NCBI RefSeq assembly: GCF_042492175.1
Contig: NZ_CP170453.1
Location: 2,232,001 to 2,296,000, forward strand
Direction of reading: 5' to 3'
DNA from: CAJXSN01 sp947492235
GTDB taxonomy: Bacteria > Pseudomonadota > Alphaproteobacteria > Sphingomonadales > Sphingomonadaceae
Length of the DNA stretch: 64,000 nucleotides
The notes beneath the pieces are model-generated. The model was not told the DNA's origin. It ran no database searches and was given only the letters and a program-made list of their open reading frames with translations. This document shows, one piece after another, positions 1 to 10,599 of this stretch; the first letter of the stretch is position 1; every line of letters begins with the position of its first letter. The translations under genes and the position numbers were made by a program.

Positions 1-3
1 CTA

Positions 4-1410
<1,407 letters not shown>

Positions 1411-1423
1411 TTTCAACTCCGTG

Positions 1424-1511
1424 GCGCGCGTGCTTCGACAGGCTCAGCACGAACGGACTGGGTATATCAGTCAATGCCCCGTTCGTCCTGAGCCTGTCGA
1501 AGGACGCGCGC
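1424..1511. repeat. Long inverted repeat between sucB and lpdA
   Basis: Two 33-bp arms (1424-1456 and 1479-1511) are reverse complements with two mismatches, flanking a 22-bp loop. The core TTCGACAGGCTCAG is a dispersed palindromic element I recall from sphingomonad genomes. Transcribed, it would form a very stable stem-loop a few bases upstream of the lpdA ribosome binding site. It could protect the upstream mRNA, act as a partial terminator, or be a neutral REP-like insertion. It has no T-run, so a classical terminator is unlikely. Confidence 0.9.
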
Positions 1512-1522
1512 GGGGTTTGCAA

Positions 1523-2755
1523 TTACAAATCGATCAGCATCCGGGTGGGATCCTCGATCGCTTCCTTAATGATCTTGAGCGCCGTCACGGCTTCGCGCCC
1601 GTCGATCAGGCGATGATCGTAGCTGAGCGCCAGATACATCATCGGACGGATCACGATCTCGCCGTTCACGACAACCGGGCGGTCCTCGATCCGGTGCAAG
1701 CCCAGCACGGCGCTTTGCGGCGGGTTGATGATCGGGGTGCTCATCAGCGAGCCGAACACGCCGCCATTCGAAATGGTGAAGGTGCCGCCCTTCATGTCGT
1801 CCATCGTCAGCGTGCCTTCGCGGGCGCGGCTGCCGAAATCGGCGATGTCTTTCTCGATTCTTGCAAAGCCCTTGGCCTGCGCATCGCGGATCACCGGCAC
1901 GACCAGGCCGTTGGGCGCGCTGACCGCGACCGAGATGTCGACATAGTCGTGATAAACGATCTCGTCCCCGTCGATATAGGCGTTGGCAGCGGGCACGTCC
2001 TTCAGCGCCAGACAGGCAGCCTTGGCGAAGAAGCCCATGAAGCCGAGCTTGATATCGTGCTTTTTGGCAAACAGCTCTTTGTACTTGCTGCGTGCCTCCA
2101 TCACCGCGCTCATGTCGCAATCGTTGAAGGTGGTAAGCAGAGCGGCATTGTCCTGCGCGCCCTTCAGACGCTTGGCGATGGTCTGGCGCATGCGGGTCAT
2201 CTTGACCCGTTCTTCGCGGCGCTCGCCGGTCGTCGCGGCAGCGGGCGCTGGGGCCGGAGCAGAAGCGGGGGCAGGATCACCCTTGGCTTTGGCTGCCGCG
2301 ATCACGTCTTCCTTCGTCAGGCGGCCATCTTTGCCGGTGCCCTTGATGGTGGACGGGTCGACGCCGTGTTCCAGCACCGCGCGGCGCACCGCCGGGCTGA
2401 GCGTCTGCGAGGCATCGGAGGCGGCCGAAGCGGTCTCACTGGCGCTGCGCTCTTCCTTGCCTTCCTGTGCAGCTTCTTCCTTCCGGCCCGCTTCTTCGCC
2501 GGTGGCGGCGCCGGTCGCGCCTTCCTCCACCGTGGCGATGACCGCGCCGACTTCGACCGTGTCGCCCACCTCGGCGGACAGCGACTGAATCACGCCAGCA
2601 ACGGGGGAGGGGACCTCGACCGCGACCTTGTCGGTCTCGAGACTGACAATCGGCTCGTCCACGGCGACCGCATCGCCGACAGACTTCAGCCATTCGCCGA
2701 TCGTGCCCTCGGTAACGGATTCGCCGAGCTGGGGAACTTGGATTTCAGTAGCCAT
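1523..2755 (-). CDS. sucB: 2-oxoglutarate dehydrogenase E2, dihydrolipoamide succinyltransferase
   Basis: Core E2 subunit that transfers the succinyl group from lipoate to CoA. The 410-residue protein shows one N-terminal lipoyl domain with the lipoylated lysine in LETDKVAVEVPSP, an Ala/Pro/Glu-rich linker, an E1/E3-binding domain (SPAVRRAVLEHGVDPSTIKG, near residues 120-150), a second Ala/Pro linker, and the catalytic domain ending in SYDHRLIDGREAV with its active-site His. A single lipoyl domain and this ending fit SucB rather than pyruvate E2. An AAGG-containing ribosome site precedes the ATG, which lies 3 bp after the sucA stop, so the two are co-transcribed and probably translationally coupled. 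Confidence 0.96.
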   Translation of the reverse strand: MATEIQVPQLGESVTEGTIGEWLKSVGDAVAVDEPIVSLETDKVAVEVPSPVAGVIQSLSAEVGDTVEVGAVIATVEEGATGAATGEEAGRKEEAAQEGKEERSASETASAASDASQTLSPAVRRAVLEHGVDPSTIKGTGKDGRLTKEDVIAAAKAKGDPAPASAPAPAPAAATTGERREERVKMTRMRQTIAKRLKGAQDNAALLTTFNDCDMSAVMEARSKYKELFAKKHDIKLGFMGFFAKAACLALKDVPAANAYIDGDEIVYHDYVDISVAVSAPNGLVVPVIRDAQAKGFARIEKDIADFGSRAREGTLTMDDMKGGTFTISNGGVFGSLMSTPIINPPQSAVLGLHRIEDRPVVVNGEIVIRPMMYLALSYDHRLIDGREAVTALKIIKEAIEDPTRMLIDL

Positions 2756-2758
2756 TTC

Positions 2759-5578
2759 TTACCCTTGTTTCTTCGTGCCATCGCCCAGACCAAGGGCGTC
2801 AGCGACGAGTGCATCCTGCTGCTGTTTGTGCCGCGCGGCGTAGCCAGTGGCCGGCGATGCGGCTTCGTCGCGGCCGGCATAGACCGGGCGCATGCCGTCA
2901 TGGCCCGCCTCGTTCAGAGCCGCTTCGATCTTGCCGTCGGTGAAGAACCATGCGCCATTGTTGCGCGGCTCTTCCTGACACCAGACCACGGTTTCGAGGT
3001 TTGTCATCCGCTTCAGCCGGACAGCCAGAGGCTCGCCGGGGAAGGGATAGAGCTGCTCGATGCGAACGATGGAGACATCGTCCAGACCTTCCTCGTCGCG
3101 CTTCTCGATCAGATCGTAGGCGACCTTCCCGCTGCACAGCACCAGCCGCTTGATCTTCTCGTCGGCGATTTCGGTGGTGTCGGACTTGATCCGCATGAAG
3201 TGATGGTCGCCCATGAACTCCTCCGCCGTGCTCTTCGCCATCGGATGGCGGAGCAGCGACTTGGGCGTCATGATGACCATCGGCTTGCGGAACGGGCGCA
3301 GCATTTGGCGGCGAAGCACGTGGAAGTAATTCGCCGGGGTGGTGATGTTGCACACCTGGATATTGTCGTTCGCGCACAATTGCAGGAAACGCTCGAGCCG
3401 GGCGGAGCTGTGTTCCGGCCCCTGACCTTCATATCCATGCGGAAGAAGCATGACCAAGCCATTGGCCCGCAACCATTTTGCTTCACCGCTGGCGATGAAC
3501 TGGTCGATCATGATCTGCGCGCCATTGGCGAAATCGCCGAATTGCGCTTCCCACATCACCAGCGTCTTGGGTTCTGCCATGGCGAAGCCGTATTCAAAGC
3601 CGAGCACGCCATATTCGGACAGCGTGCTGTCATAGACCTCGAACTTGCCATGCGGCAGCGTGGTGAGCGGGATGTATTTGCGCTCGTCCTTCTGATCGAC
3701 CCACACGGCGTGGCGCTGGCTGAAGGTGCCGCGGCCGCTGTCCTGCCCGGACAGGCGCACGCCGAAGCCCTCGGTGACAAGGCTGCCGAACGCCAATGCT
3801 TCCGCCGTTGCCCAGTCGAATCCTTCGCCGCTGTCGAACCATTCCTTCTTCGCCTTGAGCACGCGGCCCAGCGTTTTGTGGATGGTCAAATCATCGGGCA
3901 CTTCGGTCAGTGTCTTGCCGAGGCTGTCGAACAGCTTCTTCTCGATTGCCGTGTCGACATTGCGCCGCGCGGTTTCGGCATCGGCGGGTTTGTTGAGGCC
4001 CGCCCAGCGACCGCCGAACCAGTCGGCTTCATTGGGCTTGTAGCTCTTGGCCGCCTGAAAATCCTCTTCCAGCTGGGCGACGAATTCCTCGCGCATTTGC
4101 GGGGCAGTGCCTTTTTCCAGCACGCCTTCCTCGATCAGGCGGTCGGCATAGATCACGCTGACTTTGGGGTGCGAGCGGATCGCGTCATACATCAGCGGCT
4201 GGGTGAATTTGGGCTCGTCGCCTTCATTGTGGCCGAAGCGGCGATAGCACCACATGTCGATCACAATGTCGCGGCCGAATTTCTGGCGGTATTCGACGGC
4301 CAGCTTGCATGCAAAGGTCACGGCTTCCGGACTGTCGCCGTTGACGTGCAGGATCGGCGCCTGAACGCCCTTTGCAACATCGCTGGGATAGGGCGACGAG
4401 CGCGCGAATTTAGGTGAAGTGGTAAAGCCGATCTGATTGTTGATGATGAAGTGGATGCAGCCGCCGGTGTTGTAGCCCGGCACGCCCGACAGGCTCAGGC
4501 TTTCCCACACCACGCCTTGGCCTGCGAAAGCCGCATCGCCGTGGATCAGCACGGGCAGCACCTGCTGGTGCTCGGCCAGATCGTCGCGGATGGCCTGCTG
4601 CGCGCGTGTCTTGCCCAATACGACAGGGTCCACCGCTTCCAGATGGCTGGGGTTGGGGACGAGGCTCATATGCACTTCGATCCCGTCGAATTCGCGGTCG
4701 GTGCTGGTGCCGAGGTGATATTTGACATCGCCCGAACCGCCGACATCATCGGGATTGGCGCTGCCCCCGCGGAACTCGTGGAAGATGACCTTGTACGGTT
4801 TGGCCATCACGTTGGAGAGAACGTTCAGGCGGCCCCGGTGGGCCATGCCGTAGATGATCTCGCGCACGCCCTGCGCGCCGCCATATTTGATCACCGCTTC
4901 GAGCGCAGGGATCATCGATTCCCCGCCATCGAGGCCGAAGCGCTTGGTCCCGACATATTTCTTGCCGAGAAATTCCTCGAACTGTTCGCCGCGGATCACC
5001 GCGCCCAGAATGGCCTTCTTGCCTTCGGGGGTGAACTGGATTGTGTCTTCGGGCGTTTCGAACTTGTCCTGCAGGAAGCGGCGTTCCTCGGTGTCCGCGA
5101 TGTGCATGTATTCGAGGCCGACTTCGCCGCAATAGGTCGCTCGCAGCGCGGCATAAAGCTCGCGCACGGTGACCCATTCGTAGCCGAACACGCCGCCGAC
5201 ATAGACTTCCTTGTCTTCCTGACCCGCAAAGCCGTGCCATTCAAGCTGCAGGTCTTCAGGCTCTTCCATATTGGAAAGGCCCAGCGGATCGAGATCGGCC
5301 GCCATGTGCCCGCGCACACGGTAGAGCCGCACCAGCAGCATGGCGCGAATGGAATCGCCCGCCGCTTCCTCCACAGCGCCCGCATCCATCGCTTTGCCCG
5401 CCTTCTGGGCAGCGGCGGCGACGGCCTGCTTCATCTGCGTGGGATCGAGCGCCTGCGTCAGGTCGGCATCGGCATCCACCGCCTCCTCCAGCCAGCGCGG
5501 ATTAGCCCAGCTGGGGCCGGGCTGCGGCCCTTCCTGATCGCCCATTTCGGGAAGGAAGTCGTGTGTTTCGTTACCCAT
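2759..5578 (-). CDS. sucA: 2-oxoglutarate dehydrogenase E1 component
   Basis: Thiamine-diphosphate enzyme that decarboxylates 2-oxoglutarate and succinylates lipoyl-E2. At 939 residues it has normal SucA length. Recognisable blocks include the N-terminal E2-binding MGNETHDFLPEMG-type segment, GMAHRGRLNVLSN, the ThDP-binding GDAAFAGQGVV, RFGHNEGDEPKFTQP and the transketolase-like C-terminal part (PHGYEGQGPEHSSAR). The ATG at 5578 is preferred over an upstream frame extension to 5617 because GGAG lies about 7 nt before it. It starts 31 bp after sucD and ends 3 bp before sucB. Confidence 0.96.
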   Translation of the reverse strand: MGNETHDFLPEMGDQEGPQPGPSWANPRWLEEAVDADADLTQALDPTQMKQAVAAAAQKAGKAMDAGAVEEAAGDSIRAMLLVRLYRVRGHMAADLDPLGLSNMEEPEDLQLEWHGFAGQEDKEVYVGGVFGYEWVTVRELYAALRATYCGEVGLEYMHIADTEERRFLQDKFETPEDTIQFTPEGKKAILGAVIRGEQFEEFLGKKYVGTKRFGLDGGESMIPALEAVIKYGGAQGVREIIYGMAHRGRLNVLSNVMAKPYKVIFHEFRGGSANPDDVGGSGDVKYHLGTSTDREFDGIEVHMSLVPNPSHLEAVDPVVLGKTRAQQAIRDDLAEHQQVLPVLIHGDAAFAGQGVVWESLSLSGVPGYNTGGCIHFIINNQIGFTTSPKFARSSPYPSDVAKGVQAPILHVNGDSPEAVTFACKLAVEYRQKFGRDIVIDMWCYRRFGHNEGDEPKFTQPLMYDAIRSHPKVSVIYADRLIEEGVLEKGTAPQMREEFVAQLEEDFQAAKSYKPNEADWFGGRWAGLNKPADAETARRNVDTAIEKKLFDSLGKTLTEVPDDLTIHKTLGRVLKAKKEWFDSGEGFDWATAEALAFGSLVTEGFGVRLSGQDSGRGTFSQRHAVWVDQKDERKYIPLTTLPHGKFEVYDSTLSEYGVLGFEYGFAMAEPKTLVMWEAQFGDFANGAQIMIDQFIASGEAKWLRANGLVMLLPHGYEGQGPEHSSARLERFLQLCANDNIQVCNITTPANYFHVLRRQMLRPFRKPMVIMTPKSLLRHPMAKSTAEEFMGDHHFMRIKSDTTEIADEKIKRLVLCSGKVAYDLIEKRDEEGLDDVSIVRIEQLYPFPGEPLAVRLKRMTNLETVVWCQEEPRNNGAWFFTDGKIEAALNEAGHDGMRPVYAGRDEAASPATGYAARHKQQQDALVADALGLGDGTKKQG

Positions 5579-5609
5579 AGGGCGCTCCGGGGAGGAGGTG
5601 GAGGGGAAG

Positions 5610-6500
5610 TTACGCAAGCTCTTTCAGCATAGCGTCCAAAGTGGTGCCAAGTTCCGAAGGCGAGGGCGAAACACGGATGCCCGCATCTTCCATCGCCGCG
5701 ATCTTGTCGTCCGCGCCGCCTTTGCCGCCCGAAACGATGGCGCCCGCATGGCCCATGCGGCGGCCCGGAGGCGCCGTGCGGCCTGCGATGAAGCCGACGG
5801 TCGGCTTGCTGCGGCCCTTGGCGGCTTCCTGCTTCAGGAATTCGGCGGCCTCTTCCTCAGCCGAGCCACCGATTTCGCCGATCATGATGATCGACTTGGT
5901 TTCTTCGTCGTCGAGGAACAGGTCGAGCACGTCGATGAAGTTCGTGCCGTTCACCGGATCGCCGCCGATGCCGACAGCGGTGGTCTGGCCAAGGCCAACC
6001 ATGGTGGTCTGGTGCACGGCCTCGTAAGTGAGCGTGCCCGAACGCGAGACGACGCCGACGCTGCCCTTCTTGAAGATGGAGCCGGGCATAATGCCGATTT
6101 TGCATTCTTCCGGAGTCAGAACGCCGGGGCAGTTGGGGCCGATCAAGCGCGATTTGGAGCCGGTGAGGGCAGCCTTGGCGCGGACCATATCGAGCACGGG
6201 AATGCCCTCGGTGATGGCAATGATCAATTCGATCTCGGCATCGATAGCCTCGCAGATCGCATCAGCGGCAAACGGCGGCGGCACGTAGATGCACGAGGCT
6301 GTCGCGCCGGTTGCGGCCTTCGCTTCGGACACAGTGTTGAACTGCGGTACACCAACATGCTCGGTGCCGCCTTTACCGGGCGTAACACCAGCCACCATTT
6401 GCGAGCCATAGGCAATCGCCTGCTCGGTGTGGAATGTGCCGGTGTTGCCGGTCATCCCTTGGGTGATGACCTTGGTGTCTTTGTTTACGAGGATGGACAT
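5610..6500 (-). CDS. sucD: Succinyl-CoA synthetase alpha subunit
   Basis: ADP/GDP-forming succinyl-CoA ligase alpha chain; carries the phosphohistidine intermediate. The 296-residue protein has the CoA-binding Rossmann N-terminus (KVITQGMTGNTGTFHTEQAI), GPNCPGVLTPEECKIGIMPG, and the phospho-His loop in GRRMGHAGAIVSGGKG. The beta subunit gene sucC, which commonly precedes sucD, is absent here: the preceding gene is a small membrane protein whose TGA directly abuts this ATG. SucC must be encoded elsewhere for the enzyme to work (inference). Confidence 0.95.
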   Translation of the reverse strand: MSILVNKDTKVITQGMTGNTGTFHTEQAIAYGSQMVAGVTPGKGGTEHVGVPQFNTVSEAKAATGATASCIYVPPPFAADAICEAIDAEIELIIAITEGIPVLDMVRAKAALTGSKSRLIGPNCPGVLTPEECKIGIMPGSIFKKGSVGVVSRSGTLTYEAVHQTTMVGLGQTTAVGIGGDPVNGTNFIDVLDLFLDDEETKSIIMIGEIGGSAEEEAAEFLKQEAAKGRSKPTVGFIAGRTAPPGRRMGHAGAIVSGGKGGADDKIAAMEDAGIRVSPSPSELGTTLDAMLKELA

Positions 6501-6815
6501 TCAAATGCCTTTCGATCTGGTGTGGACGCGCCACATCGTGATTGAGAATGCGATTGTGGGCAGGAGTGCAAGCAATGATCCGATCGCGAGCAAAGAAACG
6601 AAAGCAGCGCCGTCTCTTACTGCAAAGTGAGGTCGAGCCGATAGGGCAAACAGATAGACGGTCAGAATCAGCCAGCAAATCGATGCGAATGCTCCCGAAT
6701 ATGCAGCACTGAGGGTTCTCCCTTTCCAAAACAGAAATGCGGGCATCAACAGCCACGCGCCAATGATGAGCACAACTAAAGGCCAGACTTCGGCAAGGAG
6801 TGGGAGGTAAACCAA
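6501..6815 (-). CDS. Small membrane protein of unknown function in the TCA cluster
   Basis: A 104-residue protein with three likely membrane helices (about residues 10-30, 38-58 and 72-95) and short polar ends. The frame opens with a TTG two bases after the mdh stop and ends with a TGA immediately before the sucD ATG, so it is embedded in the mdh-sucD operon. The TTG has a weak ribosome site; an ATG at residue 24 is an alternative but would cut into the first helix. I do not recognise a family. The exact fit between its neighbours is the main support for its being translated. Confidence 0.65.
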   Translation of the reverse strand: MVYLPLLAEVWPLVVLIIGAWLLMPAFLFWKGRTLSAAYSGAFASICWLILTVYLFALSARPHFAVRDGAAFVSLLAIGSLLALLPTIAFSITMWRVHTRSKGI

Positions 6816-6817
6816 GG

Positions 6818-7792
6818 TTAAGCCAGCGAGCTATCCAGCCCCTTGCACGCCTCGAGCAATTCCTCGACCGCGTCGGTGCTGACCTTGAGGTTGGCTTTCT
6901 CTTCGTCGGTCAGTTCGATCTCGACCACGTCTTCGGTGCCGCCAGCGCCGATCACAGTCGGAACGCCGACATACATGCCGTCAACGCCGTACTTGCCTTC
7001 GACATAGGAGGCGGAAGGCAGGATGCGCTTCTGGTCGCCCAGATAGGCCTCGGCCATGCTGATCGCGCTGGTGGCGGGGGCGTAATAGGCTGAACCGTTG
7101 CCGAGCAGTTTCACAATCTCGCCGCCGCCTGCGCGGGTGCGCGCGACGATTTCGTCGAGGCGGTCTTCCGATACGCCCTTGATCTTGGCCATGTCCTTCA
7201 CCGGAATGCCATTGATCGTGGAGTAGCTGAGGACGGGGACCATCGTGTCGCCGTGGCCGCCCAGAACGAATGCGTTTACGTCCTTCACGCTGCAATCGAA
7301 CTCCCACGCGAGGAAGGTTGCAAAGCGCGCGCTGTCCAGCACGCCTGCCATGCCGACCACCTTGTTGTGCGGCAAGCCGGAGAATTCACGCAGTGCCCAG
7401 ACCATCGCGTCAAGCGGGTTGGTGATGCAGATCACGAATGCGTCGGGCGCGTTGTTCTTGATGCCTTCGCCGACGGCCTTCATCACTTTCAGGTTGATGC
7501 CCAGCAGATCGTCGCGGCTCATACCCGGCTTGCGCGGCACACCGGCGGTCACGATGATGACATCGGCACCAGCGATATCTGCATAATCGTTCGATCCGGT
7601 GATCTTGGCATCGAAGCCTTCGATCGGGCCGCACTGCGACAGGTCCAGCGCCTTGCCCTGCGGCATACCCTCGGCGATGTCGAACAGGACGATGTCGCCC
7701 ATTTCCTTCTTCGCGGCGAGATGGGCGAGCGTGCCGCCAATCATACCGGAGCCGATGAGCGCGATCTTCTTGCGTCCTGCGTGGTGAGCCAT
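6818..7792 (-). CDS. mdh: Malate dehydrogenase (LDH-like type)
   Basis: NAD-dependent oxidation of malate to oxaloacetate. The 324-residue protein belongs to the lactate-dehydrogenase-like bacterial MDH group: N-terminal GSGMIGGTLAHLAAKKE nucleotide fold, substrate-binding GVPRKPGMSRDDLL with Arg residues, and active-site His in VLGGHGDTMVPV near residue 180. The start MAHHAGRKKIA at 7792 has GGAAGGA about 12 nt upstream; extending the frame to 7909 adds low-complexity basic residues unlike the family. First gene of the cluster that continues through sucD, sucA, sucB and lpdA. Confidence 0.95.
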   Translation of the reverse strand: MAHHAGRKKIALIGSGMIGGTLAHLAAKKEMGDIVLFDIAEGMPQGKALDLSQCGPIEGFDAKITGSNDYADIAGADVIIVTAGVPRKPGMSRDDLLGINLKVMKAVGEGIKNNAPDAFVICITNPLDAMVWALREFSGLPHNKVVGMAGVLDSARFATFLAWEFDCSVKDVNAFVLGGHGDTMVPVLSYSTINGIPVKDMAKIKGVSEDRLDEIVARTRAGGGEIVKLLGNGSAYYAPATSAISMAEAYLGDQKRILPSASYVEGKYGVDGMYVGVPTVIGAGGTEDVVEIELTDEEKANLKVSTDAVEELLEACKGLDSSLA

Positions 7793-8046
7793 AAGGGGAA
7801 TTCGTCCTTCCAACAGCGCGGGACGACCATACGGGCGCGGTGCACGATGGGTGCCGCCCAAACAGCCAGAGGCGCGCCTATTCGTCCCGCGAGGGAGCGC
7901 GCCCGGCAAACTCGGGCTCCGGACTAGGCCTGCAAAACACTGATTGCAACCGCCAAACCGTTAGGGGCGGGCACTATCTTTGCAAGTAGTTCGCAATTGC
8001 AATAAGAGGAGTCGGCAGTCAGTCGCCGCCGCTATCCGCGCCGCGG

Positions 8047-10020
8047 TCAACCCGCCTCGCGCAGGCCCGTAGTGCCGGAGTTTTCGTCGCGTTCCTGGGC
8101 GAGTAACATTGCCGCCAGATAATCTGGCACGGCGCGGCTGAAATAATAGCCCTGGCCCAGCGTACAGCCCGCATCGCGCACGGCGTTCACCTGCTCGACC
8201 TCTTCCAGTCCCTCGGCAACAATATCCATGTCCAGCTGCGAGCCAAGCTCGGCCACGGCGCGGATGATTGCTTCGGTCTTCTTGCCGACATCGGGGCCGG
8301 AGACGAAGCTGCGGTCCACCTTGATCTTCGAGAACGGATATTTGTTGATATAAGCGAGCGAGGAATAGCCGGTGCCGAAATCGTCCATAGCGAAGCGGAC
8401 GCCTTTCGCGGCAAGATCGGTGATGAACCGGTCGGTGCCTTCGCTGTCCTCGACAAACAGACTTTCGGTGACTTCCAGCTCCAGCCGGTGAGGTGCCAGA
8501 CCAGCATCCCGCAGCGCTGCCTCGATCCCCAGTGCTGCACCGGGCGCCTTGATCTGGAGGGGCGAAAGATTGACGGCAACCGATACCTCGTCAGGCCACG
8601 CAGCGCAGGCCTTGGCCGCCTGTGCGGTGATCCAGTTGCCCAGCGTGACGATAACGCCGGTTTCTTCGGCGACCGGAATGAACTGGTCGGGGCGAAGCTC
8701 GCCCTTTACCGGGTGGAACCAGCGAACCAGTGCCTCGAATGTGCGGATCCTGCCGGTCTGCAAATCGACGATCGGCTGGAAGAATATGGAGAGCTCGTCG
8801 CGCTGGATCGCGAGGCGCAGTTCGGCCTCGATCTCGCGGCGATGGGCCAGATCGCGGGTCATCACGCCATCGAAGAAACGGCTGCAACCGCGCCCCTCCA
8901 TCTTGGCATGATACAGCGCGAGATCGGCGGCCTGCAGAAGCGAGTCCGCGTCTCTTCCGTCGTCCGGCATCAGCGCAATCCCGATGGATGTGCCAACCTC
9001 CAGTCGTTCGCCGTCGATCTTCATCGGGCGGTGCAATTCTTCGATGATACGGCCGGCGAGCGCTTCGGACTCGGCGCGGCTATCTACCTCGCAGAAGACG
9101 ACAAATTCGTCGCCGCCAAAACGCGCGACAATGCCATTTTCGGGAATGATCTTGCGCAAACGATTGGCGGTTTCGGCCAGCACCCGGTCACCGGTCTGGT
9201 GGCCCAGCAGGTCGTTCACTTCCTTGAACCGGTCGAGATCGAGCCAGAACAGCGCCACTTGCTGCTCGTCCGATACGCGCATCATGGCTTGCACCAGCTC
9301 GTGATTGAGACCGGCCCGATTGGCCAGACCCGTCACTACGTCTGTCCGCGCGAGATGCTCCATCTTCGCCGCCAGCCGAGCGCTGGTATCCGCGCTGGAA
9401 ATCGATTGGTGCAATGTCTTGAATACGTTGCTGGTGATGGACGCCATCGCCAGCATGACCAGCGGGATGCTGCCCGCCAGTACCAGAAACGGGAGCGAGC
9501 CTTCGATCAGCGATCCGATGGCGACGGGTAAGAAAACCAGTGCCATCTGGCCCATCGCGATAAACGGTCGGCCTGCATTGCGTGCGCAAATCCCGACGCC
9601 GTAACACAGCGCGTGGGTGCACAGCAGAACCTCTACCGGTGCGCCTGCGTGAATGACGATCGACATGGCCGCGAAGAATCCGAACACGGCGGCATAGGCG
9701 AAGGCCCCCAATTCGTAGATCAGTTCCAGAGCCGATGTGGAGCGTTGCTCGTCATCAGGTGATAGCGAGAATGCCAGCCCGGTTCGCACCAAAGCTATCA
9801 AGGAAAGCAGGACGGCGACGACGGTAAAGGCAAAATCCTGCACGACATAGGCAGCGACCATGCTGACCACGATGCCGTTGAATGCGCCCACTGCAAGGCT
9901 GGTCGGCTGCGTATAGAGCGACCGCACCAGTGTGCGTTTGACGCGCTCGCTGACAGCGTCGCCGCCAAGGCTGCGTCCCACCGCTTTGCGCATCTGCTTA
10001 AATTGACGTGCGATCCACAT
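8047..10020 (-). CDS. Membrane GGDEF-EAL protein (cyclic-di-GMP turnover)
   Basis: 657 residues. About six hydrophobic helices lie between residues 41 and 198, followed by a GGDEF diguanylate cyclase domain (about 220-385; intact FGGDEF at 301-306) and an EAL phosphodiesterase domain (about 395-650). The EAL part keeps FEALVRW (428-434), DDFGTGYSS, KVDRSF and AEGLEE, so both domains look catalytically competent. The N-terminal membrane region resembles no sensor family I can name. Start at 10020 has only a weak ribosome site; Met10 (9993) is possible. It stands alone, with about 250 bp to mdh and its own upstream region. Net synthesis or degradation cannot be predicted from sequence. Confidence 0.92.
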   Translation of the reverse strand: MWIARQFKQMRKAVGRSLGGDAVSERVKRTLVRSLYTQPTSLAVGAFNGIVVSMVAAYVVQDFAFTVVAVLLSLIALVRTGLAFSLSPDDEQRSTSALELIYELGAFAYAAVFGFFAAMSIVIHAGAPVEVLLCTHALCYGVGICARNAGRPFIAMGQMALVFLPVAIGSLIEGSLPFLVLAGSIPLVMLAMASITSNVFKTLHQSISSADTSARLAAKMEHLARTDVVTGLANRAGLNHELVQAMMRVSDEQQVALFWLDLDRFKEVNDLLGHQTGDRVLAETANRLRKIIPENGIVARFGGDEFVVFCEVDSRAESEALAGRIIEELHRPMKIDGERLEVGTSIGIALMPDDGRDADSLLQAADLALYHAKMEGRGCSRFFDGVMTRDLAHRREIEAELRLAIQRDELSIFFQPIVDLQTGRIRTFEALVRWFHPVKGELRPDQFIPVAEETGVIVTLGNWITAQAAKACAAWPDEVSVAVNLSPLQIKAPGAALGIEAALRDAGLAPHRLELEVTESLFVEDSEGTDRFITDLAAKGVRFAMDDFGTGYSSLAYINKYPFSKIKVDRSFVSGPDVGKKTEAIIRAVAELGSQLDMDIVAEGLEEVEQVNAVRDAGCTLGQGYYFSRAVPDYLAAMLLAQERDENSGTTGLREAG

Positions 10021-10111
10021 TCAGCCCGCTTACGGGGAATGCGTCATTTTTTGGTTAACGCGCCTATAATGGTTGCGCTTCGGGGCTGCCGAAAAGCGCT
10101 GTCGATGCGCG

Positions 10112-10435
10112 TCAGGCGCAGTGATCCAGACGGCGCTGGCGTGCCTCGAGCTGCTCCGCAAGCGTGCGATCGAGCGCGCGGCAGATGGCGTGCCACTTGG
10201 CGAATTCTTCGCGGTCGCGATTGATCAGCGCCAGTTCGGCCTTGCTGTAGGCGTGGCGCCCCGCTCCCAGACCGTGCGCGCCCAGATGCTCCAGCGTGCG
10301 GCGCAGCAGCACATCGCTGTCGATGCTCGGCAGATCGCTGTTGTCGTTGGCTGCCCGCCCACGGGCACGACGGGCCAGAGCGCGAGCCACCGGAGACCAT
10401 GTCGTACGGCGGGCGGCTGCGAAGTGGATCGACAT
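10112..10435 (-). CDS. Small basic protein of unknown function
   Basis: 107 residues, arginine- and alanine-rich N-terminal part with an RAANDN motif near residue 30, then a charged helical C-terminal half (LLRRTLEHLG, KAELALINRDREEFAKWH). The ATG at 10435 is supported by GAAGGAAA five bases upstream, so it looks like a genuine gene. No signal peptide or membrane segment is visible. I recognise no domain. It lies between the GGDEF-EAL gene and the SleB-like hydrolase, all on the minus strand but too widely spaced to be clearly one operon. Confidence 0.65.
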   Translation of the reverse strand: MSIHFAAARRTTWSPVARALARRARGRAANDNSDLPSIDSDVLLRRTLEHLGAHGLGAGRHAYSKAELALINRDREEFAKWHAICRALDRTLAEQLEARQRRLDHCA

Positions 10436-10599
10436 GGGGTTTCCTTCGGATATTGCACGCACGGAGCAAGTCCGGTGCGTTGACTGGGGTTGCAGCCTTG
10501 ATAGGGCGCGGGGCCTAAGCCATTGCTTCTGCTTACGGTTTCGCGGCTGTTAAGGTTTTGCTTTTTTGCGTCGTCTGCCCGTGGCTTATCGGCTTTGAC

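Noticed and set aside
1421..4417. 998-codon open frame on plus opposite sucB/sucA
   Set aside because: Lies wholly antisense to two unmistakable enzymes; long antisense frames are expected in high-GC coding DNA, and its translation shows no domain.
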